Shown here: positions 1-5,758 of the stretch, piece after piece
Position numbering within the stretch: position 1 is the first letter of the stretch
How the letters are laid out: the number at the start of each line of letters is the position of its first letter
Assembly: GCA_040380145.1 (NCBI GenBank)
Contig: JBEIJQ010000155.1
Location: 1-7,207 of the forward strand
Reading direction: 5' to 3'
Length of the DNA: 7,207 nt
Origin: JBEIJQ01 sp040380145
GTDB taxonomy: Bacteria > Bacteroidota > Bacteroidia > Chitinophagales > Saprospiraceae
Translations under genes and position numbers: made by a program
Notes under the pieces: model-generated
Database searches by the model: none
Told to the model about the DNA's origin: nothing
What the model saw: the letters and a program-made list of their open reading frames with translations, nothing else

Positions 1-406
1 ACATCACAACGAACTCTAGTTTCACCTGTGCACATAGACTGCACTATTCCTGCTCGGTTGCAACCTCCCTTCAAATACCATACTGAGGCTGTCCCGTCTC
101 TTTCACTACCTCAACTCACTGCTAACCCGCGCAATCCCCGCTGCCACCAGATCTTCCAAATAAGCATCGATGTTTATTTGCACCTTTCGAGGATCTGCTT
201 CCAACAAAAAAGTATAGGCCGGTAGAAAAAGAGGATTGACGTTTTTTTCTTCGATGCTTTTGTGTCGGTCGTTTAAGAGCAATTACGGGCAGATACCTTT
301 TGCCCTACCCAGAACAATCAGATCTTCGAAAATCGCAGAACGTGACATCAAAAAACCTTCACAACTCTCTGAAAAACATCGCCATTTTAACTCATTCCCG
401 ACCGTT
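1..406. other. AT-richer region downstream of glmS without an intact gene
   Basis: No complete gene is supported here. Sampled 60-base lines are about 40-47% G+C, against about 65% in a sampled line of panC. The plus-strand open frames have no recognisable motifs and partly overlap the antisense of the glmS end. No tRNA cloverleaf, CRISPR-like repeat or convincing U-tailed terminator for glmS was seen. The only candidate coding signal is an interrupted minus-strand frame at 106-348, listed separately. Positions 1-105 show nothing recognisable. Confidence 0.6.
106..348 (-). pseudogene. possible decayed small gene with an in-frame TAA
   Basis: Reading the minus strand from ATG at 348-346 gives 21 codons (starting MSRSAIFEDL, ending GRAKGICP), then TAA at 285-283. 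The same frame then stays open for 58 more codons to TAG at 108-106. The second part contains NPLFLPAYTFLLEADPRK and ends DLVAAGIARVSSELR, an acidic/hydrophobic mix that reads like a protein C-terminus. The family is not recognised. It lies about 60 bases downstream of the glmS stop in the same direction, so it may be the remnant of a co-transcribed small gene. The second part could instead be a 58-residue ORF starting at TTG (282-280), directly after the stop. Chance is a real alternative because the region is short. Confidence 0.3.
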
Positions 407-2245
407 TTACTCCACGGTCACCGACTTCGCCAAATTCCTTGGCTGGTCCACGTTGCAGCCGCGGAGAACGGCGATGTGGTAGGCCAGTAGTTGGAGGGGG
501 ATGGTCGAGAGCAGAGGCGTGAGCGGCTCTTCGGTATCGGGGATTTCGATGGTGAAGTCCACGATACTTTTGATGTGGGTATCGCCTTCGGTGACGATGG
601 CCAGCACTTTGCCGTGGCGGGCCTTCACCTCTTCGATGTTGGAGACGATCTTTTCGTAGGCGCTCTTGTTGGTGGCGATCACTACCACGGGCATGCTCTC
701 GTCGATCAGGGCGATGGGGCCGTGCTTCATTTCAGCGGCCGGGTAGCCTTCGGCGTGGATGTAGGAGATTTCCTTGAGCTTGAGCGCGCCTTCGAGGGCC
801 ACGGGGAAGTTGTAGCCGCGGCCGAGATATAGCGCGTTGTTGGCGTCTTTCCAGTGCTTGGCGATGTAGTGGATCTTGGCGTCGTTTTTCAGCACCTGCT
901 CGATTTTCTTGGGGATGTTCTCCAATTCGGTGAGCAGGGTGTGGTAGCGGGAGGCCGAGATGGTGCCGCGCTTCCAGGCCAGTTTGAGCGCCATCATGGT
1001 GAGGATGGCCACTTGTCCGGTGAAGGCCTTGGTAGAGGCCACGCCGATTTCCGGTCCGGCGTGGATGTAGGCGCCGGCGTCGGTGACGCGCGCGATCGAG
1101 GAGCCCACCACGTTGCAGATGCCGAAGGTGAGGGCGCCGCGTTCGCGGGCCAGTTCGAGGGCCGCGAGGGTATCCGCCGTTTCGCCGGATTGGGAGATGG
1201 CGATGACCACGTCCTTTTCACCGATGATGGGGTTGCGGTAGCGGAACTCCGAGGCGTACTCCACTTCCACGGGGATGCGGGCCAAGTCTTCGAACAGGTA
1301 TTCGCCGATGAGGCTGGCGATCCAAGAGGTGCCGCAGGCGGCGATGATGAGCCGGTCCGCGTTCATGATGCGGTTTTCGAACTCGGTCACACCGCCGAGG
1401 TTGATGATGCCGAGGTCCGAGTTCAGGCGCCCGCGCAGGGCATCGGCCACGGTTTGGGGCTGCTGGTGGATCTCCTTGAGCATATAGTGCTCGTAACCGC
1501 CTTTTTCCAGCAGTTCGATCTCCATTTCCAGTTTGTGGATGAAGGGCGTCTGCACTTCGTCGTCGATGGTCTTGATCACCAGTTTGCCCTTGCGGTCGCA
1601 GATGGCGATTTCCTCGTCGTTGAGATAGACCACATTTTTGGTGTATTCCACGATGGGCGTGGCATCGGAGGCCAGGAAAAACTCTTTTTCTCCGATGCCT
1701 ACCACCAGCGGGCTGCCTTTGCGGGCGGCCACGAGGATGTCGGGGTTGCGGCGGTCGATCACCACGATGGCATAGGCGCCCACCACTTGGCTGAGCGCGA
1801 TGCGCACGGCTTCGGCGATGTCGAGGTTGTCGCGCTGCTGGATCTCGCCGATCAGGTGCACGAGCACTTCCGTGTCGGTCTGGCTTTGGAAAACATGTCC
1901 TTCGTGCTCCAGGGCGGTGCGCAGCGAGGAGTAGTTTTCGATGATGCCGTTGTGGATCAGCGCCAAGTTGCCGTCGCCGGAGAGGTGCGGGTGGGCGTTC
2001 ACATCGTTGGGGGGGCCGTGGGTGGCCCAGCGGGTGTGGCCGATCCCAAGGGTAGAGGCGATGTCCTTGCCCTCGGTGAATTCCACGAGGTCGGCCACTT
2101 TGCCTTTTCTTTTGTAGATGTTGAGGCTATTGTTCAACAGGGCGATGCCCGCGCTGTCGTAGCCGCGGTATTCGAGCCTTTGTAATCCCTTGATCAGGAT
2201 GGGATAGGCTTCTTTTGGACCGATATAACCGACAATTCCGCACAT
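407..2245 (-). CDS. glmS: glutamine--fructose-6-phosphate aminotransferase (isomerizing)
   Basis: This cytoplasmic enzyme converts fructose-6-phosphate and glutamine to glucosamine-6-phosphate and glutamate, the first committed step towards UDP-GlcNAc for peptidoglycan and lipopolysaccharide. The 612 residues match the usual family length (E. coli about 609). The N-terminal glutaminase domain begins MCGIVGYIG, with Cys2 as nucleophile after Met removal, and carries HTRWATHG (70-77), LIHNGIIEN (96-104) and QTDTEVLVH (122-130). The first sugar isomerase (SIS) domain has AACGTSW (302-308), SQSGETADT (351-359) and ASTKAF (403-408). The second has GRGYNFPVALEGALKLKEIS (475-494, including Glu492) and EMKHGPIALID (505-515, including His508). 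The tail ends LAKSVTVE with the conserved Lys607. The start is fixed by the requirement for Met-Cys. It is the last gene of the minus-strand cluster, with its own likely promoter. All expected catalytic residues are present. Confidence 0.98.
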   Translation of the reverse strand: MCGIVGYIGPKEAYPILIKGLQRLEYRGYDSAGIALLNNSLNIYKRKGKVADLVEFTEGKDIASTLGIGHTRWATHGPPNDVNAHPHLSGDGNLALIHNGIIENYSSLRTALEHEGHVFQSQTDTEVLVHLIGEIQQRDNLDIAEAVRIALSQVVGAYAIVVIDRRNPDILVAARKGSPLVVGIGEKEFFLASDATPIVEYTKNVVYLNDEEIAICDRKGKLVIKTIDDEVQTPFIHKLEMEIELLEKGGYEHYMLKEIHQQPQTVADALRGRLNSDLGIINLGGVTEFENRIMNADRLIIAACGTSWIASLIGEYLFEDLARIPVEVEYASEFRYRNPIIGEKDVVIAISQSGETADTLAALELARERGALTFGICNVVGSSIARVTDAGAYIHAGPEIGVASTKAFTGQVAILTMMALKLAWKRGTISASRYHTLLTELENIPKKIEQVLKNDAKIHYIAKHWKDANNALYLGRGYNFPVALEGALKLKEISYIHAEGYPAAEMKHGPIALIDESMPVVVIATNKSAYEKIVSNIEEVKARHGKVLAIVTEGDTHIKSIVDFTIEIPDTEEPLTPLLSTIPLQLLAYHIAVLRGCNVDQPRNLAKSVTVE

Positions 2246-2329
2246 ACTGAAAAGGTTTTTGGTAGGTAAAAGGGCAGTATCAGAGAGTTAGAGCTGCGAT
2301 ATGGGAAATTAAGGAATGCTTTAAGGGCA

Positions 2330-2361
2330 CAAAAATAAACAATAATCGGAACAAACTGCAA
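2330..2361 (-). promoter_or_regulatory. Bacteroidota-type promoter for glmS
   Basis: On the minus strand TATTTTTG (2337-2330) matches the Bacteroidota -7 consensus TAnnTTTG exactly. A TTG (2361-2359) lies 21 bases upstream, within the usual spacing for the -33 element. The -33 element falls just after the DUF4270 stop codon, so the promoter lies wholly in the 120-base gap. Transcription would begin near 2323 and leave a leader of roughly 78 bases. No ribozyme-like or riboswitch-like fold was recognised in that leader. glmS could therefore be expressed apart from the two genes upstream. Confidence 0.6.
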
Positions 2362-2365
2362 CAGT

Positions 2366-3688
2366 TCAGCGGGGAAAACGCGTGTACACCAGCGACAATT
2401 TGGGTTTCAGCCTGGAATGGCGGTGGTTGCCCAGCACGGCGCGGTAGGGCACTTCGTTGGAAAAGGCCACATCGAGGTAGAAAACCTGTTCGGGCAGGTC
2501 TTCGTCCACGAGCCGTTGGAAAGTCTTGGAAATGTTCATCTTGAAGAGTTCGAGGATTTCCGCGCGGCCGTTGCCGAGGGCTTCGTTGAGCTGTCCTCCG
2601 AAGAACGAAATGCTGGGCTGGGTCTGGCTCACGAACTCGGGCAGCAGTTGCAGGTCGCCGTTTTCGTTGCGGTAGCTGGCGAAGAGCAGCCGCGGACTGG
2701 GGTAATACATGGAGTTGTCGAGATCGGCCACCTGCACGACCAGTTCGGCCTTGTTGATGATCACATCGTCGAGGCTGGCGGCGGCGGGGATCGAAACCCG
2801 CAGGCGGGTGCCGCCGAGGCCTTGTAGATAGACCAGCGAATCGTTGGGGGATTGCGTCAGCACTTGGGTGCCGTTGTAATCGTGGGTGACGCGCATGGCC
2901 TTGGGGGTGGTGCCGTTGAGCGGGAACTCGTACACCCGTTTTTTGCCGTTGGCCTCGTGGTAGTAGAGCACCATTTTGCTGCTCAGGGAGGCCGTGTTGA
3001 AGCGGATCAGGGCGTCATTGGGGGCTCCGGCGACGGGGCGCACCACCACGCCTTTGAAGTAATCGCGGAAACTGCTGGTGTTGGCGAAGTTCGCGGAATC
3101 GGCGTCGAGGAAGGTCTGTCCGAGGGCGTCGTCCAATCGGATGCGCAGCTGGGGCTCCACGAGGGAATCTCGGCCGGTGGTATCGAGGATCGAGATCTTT
3201 TGTTTCCAGCGGGGCAAAAAGGTGTGATTGGCCTTGAGCACGGCCCCGGCGGCGAAATCCACATCGGAGAAATAGACCGTGTCCGGGTCCATGGCCTCTT
3301 CGAGACGCAGCACTTCCCAGGTCTGCAATTGGTTGTAATTGCCGCTGTGCCCGTCGAAGTCGTAGGCCAATCCGAGCACCAGGGAGTCCACCACGGCTCC
3401 GTCGGGGAAGTTGACGTTGGTGTTGGTGAGCCGGAAGGCGAGGAACATCGTGGCCTCGGTGGTCCCGAAGATCGGGTCTTCGTTGCGGCCGCAGAAATAG
3501 CGGTTTTTGGGGTAGGTCAGCACGGAGTCCACCGGTTCGGTGAACAGTTCGACCGTAAAGGTATCGGTGGCGAAGAGGTCGGCGCGGTCTTCGTCCACGA
3601 GGCCGAGTCCGAGGTCCGTGGATTTGCTGCAGGAGCCGGCGAAAAGCGCGGCGAGCAACAGGGCGACGAGCAAGGTTTTTCCGTGCAT
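2366..3688 (-). CDS. DUF4270 family lipoprotein
   Basis: This is a predicted exported lipoprotein of a family typical of Bacteroidota; its molecular function is not known to me. The 440-residue product opens with a short basic n-region (MHGK), a hydrophobic stretch (TLLVALLLAALFAG, 5-18) and Cys20 in the context AGSC, an acceptable although not ideal signal peptidase II site. After the Cys comes SKSTDLGLGLVDED, then a conserved-looking GRNEDPIFGTTEA (67-79) that resembles the family's early signature. The rest is rich in beta-type segments (VVDSLVLGLAY near 99, FKGVVVRP at 211-218, NKAELVVQV at 312-320) and ends RLKPKLSLVYTRFPR. There are no internal membrane segments, so an acylated periplasmic or outer-membrane-facing location is inferred. 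It sits between the GT5-like gene (66-base gap) and glmS, an order I recall from other Bacteroidota, which suggests an envelope or carbohydrate role. Confidence 0.88.
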   Translation of the reverse strand: MHGKTLLVALLLAALFAGSCSKSTDLGLGLVDEDRADLFATDTFTVELFTEPVDSVLTYPKNRYFCGRNEDPIFGTTEATMFLAFRLTNTNVNFPDGAVVDSLVLGLAYDFDGHSGNYNQLQTWEVLRLEEAMDPDTVYFSDVDFAAGAVLKANHTFLPRWKQKISILDTTGRDSLVEPQLRIRLDDALGQTFLDADSANFANTSSFRDYFKGVVVRPVAGAPNDALIRFNTASLSSKMVLYYHEANGKKRVYEFPLNGTTPKAMRVTHDYNGTQVLTQSPNDSLVYLQGLGGTRLRVSIPAAASLDDVIINKAELVVQVADLDNSMYYPSPRLLFASYRNENGDLQLLPEFVSQTQPSISFFGGQLNEALGNGRAEILELFKMNISKTFQRLVDEDLPEQVFYLDVAFSNEVPYRAVLGNHRHSRLKPKLSLVYTRFPR

Positions 3689-3705
3689 AGGGTGTTGCGA
3701 TTCAA

Positions 3706-3742
3706 CGACGGGCGTCCCCGGAAGAGCCGATGGGCGCCGTCG
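3706..3742 (-). other. intercistronic stem-loop
   Basis: In the gap between the GT5-like gene and the DUF4270 gene, CGACGGGCG (3706-3714) and CGCCGTCG (3735-3742) can form an eight-base-pair stem with one bulged G around a 20-base loop. No U-run follows on the minus strand, so it is not a standard intrinsic terminator. It could affect mRNA processing, stability or relative expression of the two genes. The region is GC-rich, so a chance stem is possible. Confidence 0.35.
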
Positions 3743-3754
3743 GAGGACGGATGT

Positions 3755-4540
3755 TCAGGAAGAAAGGCCCTGGTAGAAGTCCAGGTAATCGGAAACGAAG
3801 GATTCTTCGCCGTGCACGAGCACGGGCTTGCCTTCGGTCATGGCGGGGGCATCGCCTTCCACGGCGATCACGGCATCGGCGAAATGGGCCGCGCCTTGGT
3901 GCAGGTTGATCCCGGAGCCGACCTGGAAGGGGAGGAGGTCATCCTGTCCGAGGTGGTTGATGGCTGCTTTCGCGAAAAAGTTTTCCGTTTCGTGCAGCGT
4001 TCCTTCGCCGTACTGGGAATAGACCACTTTGGCGTTCTGGAAAAGCGGCTCCTGTTTGTAGGCCATTTTGAGGTAGGCCGGCACGAGGCTGGTCATCCAA
4101 CCGTGGCAGTGCACGATATCGGGGGCCCAGCCGAACTTGCGGACCGTTTCCAAGGCGCCTTTGCAGAAAAACACCATCCGATCGGCGTTGTCGGCAAAGG
4201 GTTGTCCTTCGTCGTCGGCAAACAGTTGCTTGCGCTTGAAGAAGTCCTCGTTGTCCAGGAAGTACACCTGGAGGCGCGAATTGGGCAGGGAGGCCACCTT
4301 GATGATCAGCGGGTAGTCGTCGTCCTGCACGATGATGTTCATTCCCGAGAGGCGCACCACTTCGTGGAGGCGGTGGCGGCGTTCGTTGATGGAGCCGAAA
4401 CGGGGCATCAAGATCCTGAATTCCAGGCCTTTGTCGTGAGCGGAGAGGGGCAGTCTGCTGGCGATGTCCGCCAGAAGTCCACCTTCTGTGTAAGGCTCCA
4501 ATTCTTGTGCTATCAGGAGCACCCGTTTCTTTTCGCTCAT
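3755..4540 (-). CDS. half-length glycogen/starch synthase-like protein (GT5 N-terminal domain only)
   Basis: The 261-residue product resembles the N-terminal Rossmann domain of GT5 glycogen/starch synthases. Visible family features are VLLIAQELEPYTEGGLLADI (7-26), the acidic stretch YFLDNEDFFKRKQLF (93-107), the DIVHCHGW block (141-148) followed by TSLVPAYLK, and KVVYSQYGEG (171-180). Full enzymes are about 480 residues; the C-terminal nucleotide-sugar domain is absent, and the usual K-x-GGL sugar-nucleotide motif reads T-E-G-G-L. Short versions are, from memory, normal in Bacteroidota, so this is probably a conserved variant rather than a truncation. Glucan synthesis by this protein alone seems unlikely; a binding or regulatory role is inference. 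The start at MSEKKR places the first beta strand as expected; the same frame continues open upstream, but only as antisense of panC and leader. An ATG at 4619-4617 is out of frame because of the C12 tract. Confidence 0.87.
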   Translation of the reverse strand: MSEKKRVLLIAQELEPYTEGGLLADIASRLPLSAHDKGLEFRILMPRFGSINERRHRLHEVVRLSGMNIIVQDDDYPLIIKVASLPNSRLQVYFLDNEDFFKRKQLFADDEGQPFADNADRMVFFCKGALETVRKFGWAPDIVHCHGWMTSLVPAYLKMAYKQEPLFQNAKVVYSQYGEGTLHETENFFAKAAINHLGQDDLLPFQVGSGINLHQGAAHFADAVIAVEGDAPAMTEGKPVLVHGEESFVSDYLDFYQGLSS

Positions 4541-4562
4541 AGTCTGGTCGCGGTGATTGGCC

Positions 4563-4574
4563 GGGGGGGGGGGG
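4563..4574 (-). repeat. 12-base G/C homopolymer in the leader of the GT5-like gene
   Basis: Twelve consecutive G on the plus strand (C on the sense strand) lie 22 bases upstream of the ATG at 4540. They fall between the predicted transcription start (about 4630) and that ATG. A second ATG sits upstream at 4619-4617 and opens MPKKGPRAKAKRF followed by a proline run encoded by the tract. With 12 C this ATG is in the +1 frame relative to the gene. With one base fewer it would join the gene and add a basic, proline-rich extension ending ANHRDQT. Tracts of this length commonly slip during replication, so length polymorphism is plausible. It could also be miscounted in the assembly. Confidence 0.75.
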
Positions 4575-4636
4575 AGGCGGGAAGCGTTTGGCTTTGGCGC
4601 GCGGCCCCTTTTTGGGCATGTTGGTGAATAGAGGTG

Positions 4637-4671
4637 CAAAGATACTAAATAATATTTGGAAAAAAGTGCAA
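4637..4671 (-). promoter_or_regulatory. Bacteroidota-type promoter for the GT5-like/DUF4270 genes
   Basis: The minus strand carries TATCTTTG (4644-4637) followed by CACC, a very good match to the TAnnTTTG -7 box. The nearest TTG (4671-4669) is 24 bases upstream, slightly longer than usual, so the -33 assignment is weaker. Between the two lies an AT-rich stretch. Transcription would start near 4630, giving a leader of about 90 bases that contains the upstream ATG and the C12 tract. The region is shared with the divergent panC gene; its closest plus-strand match is AATATTTG (4651-4658), one base off consensus and without a well-spaced TTG. Confidence 0.65.
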
Positions 4672-4702
4672 CTTTCCGCCGCATTTTTTTCCACTCTTTT
4701 CC

Positions 4703-5551
4703 ATGTTCGTATTCGAAACCGTCCGGGAGCTCCGGAAATGGGCCGATGGGCAGGCCTCCGAGGGCGCGCGCATCGGCTTTGTGCCCACGATGGGCGCGCT
4801 GCACGAGGGCCACGCATCGTTGGTTCGCCGGGCCGCCGCCGAAAACGATCTCGTCGTCGCGAGCGTTTTCGTCAATCCCACCCAGTTCGACGATCCCGCC
4901 GATCTGGCCAAGTATCCGCGCACGGTGGAGCACGACATCGAAACGCTCCGGCGCGCGGGCTGCCATGCGCTGTTTTTGCCGTCCGTAGGAGAAATCTACC
5001 CCGAAGGCCGCGATGTTTCCGTGGAGGTCGATCTCGGCGGATTGGACCTCGTGCTGGAAGGGGCGCACCGCAAGGGGCACTTCCAAGGCGTGGTGCAGGT
5101 GGTGCACCGCCTGCTCGACATCGTGCGGCCCGACCGTCTCTATTTGGGACAAAAGGATTTCCAACAATTTGCCGTCTGCAAGCGGATGGTCGAGCAGACG
5201 GGGCTTCCCGTGGAATTGGTGCGCTGTCAGATCGTGCGCGAGCCCGACGGATTGGCGATGAGTTCCCGCAACGTGCGCCTGTCGCCGGCCGCCCGGGCCG
5301 AGGCGCCCCGCTTTTACGCGGCCCTTTGCCGCCTCGCGGAAGAACTCGCCCGTGGCACGGCCCTCGCCCCGGCGGTCGCCCAAACCGCCGCCGAGCTCGA
5401 TGCGCCGCCTTTTTCGCTGGACTACCTCCAAGTCTGCGATCCAGATACCCTTCGCACGCTCGATGCCCTCCGGCCCGGCCAACAGGCGGTCATCCTCGCC
5501 ACGGTGAGGCTGGACGGGGTGCGGTTGTTGGATAATTTGATGGTGGGGTAG
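4703..5551 (+). CDS. panC: pantoate--beta-alanine ligase (pantothenate synthetase)
   Basis: This cytoplasmic enzyme joins pantoate and beta-alanine through a pantoyl-adenylate using ATP, the last step of pantothenate (vitamin B5) synthesis on the way to CoA. The 282-residue length is normal for the family. Its nucleotidyltransferase HIGH-type motif is PTMGALHEGH (28-37, His34 and His37). VFVNPTQF (55-62) contains Gln61. Further motifs are GHFQGVVQVV (125-134), LYLGQKDFQQ (146-155, with Lys151 and Gln155) and the KMSKS-equivalent DGLAMSSRN (182-190). The C-terminal part is the smaller domain that closes over the site. The ATG start gives the normal N-terminus MFVFETVREL. It is divergent from the GT5-like gene. 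In many Bacteroidota panD follows directly; here a 207-base repeat-containing spacer and an ATPase gene follow instead. Confidence 0.98.
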   Translation: MFVFETVRELRKWADGQASEGARIGFVPTMGALHEGHASLVRRAAAENDLVVASVFVNPTQFDDPADLAKYPRTVEHDIETLRRAGCHALFLPSVGEIYPEGRDVSVEVDLGGLDLVLEGAHRKGHFQGVVQVVHRLLDIVRPDRLYLGQKDFQQFAVCKRMVEQTGLPVELVRCQIVREPDGLAMSSRNVRLSPAARAEAPRFYAALCRLAEELARGTALAPAVAQTAAELDAPPFSLDYLQVCDPDTLRTLDALRPGQQAVILATVRLDGVRLLDNLMVG

Positions 5552-5630
5552 GGAGACTTCAAAATAGGATACGCAAAAAGCCCCTGCAGCCAACGCATCC
5601 TTATTCCCCGCGGCACAGGAGGTGCCAAAA

Positions 5631-5665
5631 AAATCCTGAAAATCCTAAAATCCTGAAAATCCTGA
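5631..5665 (+). repeat. four tandem AAATCCTGA-like units
   Basis: The units are AAATCCTGA (5631-5639), AAATCCTAA (5640-5648), AATCCTGA (5649-5656) and AAATCCTGA (5657-5665), followed by TTCAGAC. The period is 9, 9, 8 and 9 bases. They lie between panC and the ATPase gene and just downstream of a small GGCAC/GTGCC inverted repeat (5612-5626). They are non-coding. Similar AATCCTG-rich intergenic repeats exist in other Bacteroidota as I remember them, so this may be a dispersed repeat family rather than iterons of the ATPase locus. Confidence 0.7.
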
Positions 5666-5693
5666 TTCAGACAAAACAGGCGCCGTCAATCTC

Positions 5694-5757
5694 TAATCCC
5701 CAAAAAATATATATAATCGGGGATTACGATCCCCAAAAATGTACTATTTTTGGGGAT
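5694..5757 (+). promoter_or_regulatory. array of alternating ATCCCC palindromes before the ATPase gene (candidate operator)
   Basis: Four copies of one motif alternate in orientation. TAATCCCC (5694-5701) is mirrored by GGGGATTA (5719-5726) across 17 bases. GGGGAT (5719-5724) is mirrored by ATCCCC (5729-5734) across four. ATCCCCAAAAAT (5729-5740) and ATTTTTGGGGAT (5746-5757) form a perfect 12-base inverted repeat around GTACT. The array ends two bases before the ATG at 5759. Such a set fits binding sites for a dimeric protein, perhaps the ATPase itself through its winged-helix segment, or a recombination or cruciform structure. The symmetry is seen directly; the function is inferred. Confidence 0.7.
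5745..5752 (+). promoter_or_regulatory. candidate -7 box of the ATPase gene inside the palindrome
   Basis: TATTTTTG matches TAnnTTTG exactly and lies in the right arm of the 12-base palindrome. It ends six bases before the ATG, so if used it would give a leaderless or almost leaderless mRNA. No well-spaced TTG was found upstream, which weakens the call. Any protein bound to the palindrome would cover this box. Confidence 0.4.
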
Positions 5758-5758
5758 T

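Noticed and set aside
854..2185. Long plus-strand open frame (443 codons) opposite glmS
   Set aside because: It is exactly antisense to the conserved glmS codons; its Gly/Val/Asp/His-rich composition is typical of a shadow frame in GC-rich DNA.
2246..2329. glmS leader as a glmS ribozyme or riboswitch
   Set aside because: The leader is only about 78 bases, no ribozyme core was recognised, and the glmS ribozyme is known mainly from Firmicutes.
2852..4627. Plus-strand open frame of 591 codons opposite DUF4270 and the GT5-like gene
   Set aside because: It spans two recognisable minus-strand genes and their gap, has no motif, and has shadow-type composition.
4588..5535. Arg/Pro-rich plus-strand frame of 315 codons overlapping panC
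   Set aside because: It is a +1-type shadow of panC, which has every family motif.
4541..5593. Upstream extension of the GT5-like frame to 5593
   Set aside because: It runs antisense through panC and through the promoter and C12 leader; the family N-terminus fits MSEKKR at 4540.
5612..5633. GGCAC/GTGCC hairpin after panC as terminator
   Set aside because: The stem is only five pairs and is followed by A, not T, on the plus strand, so it does not fit an intrinsic terminator for panC.
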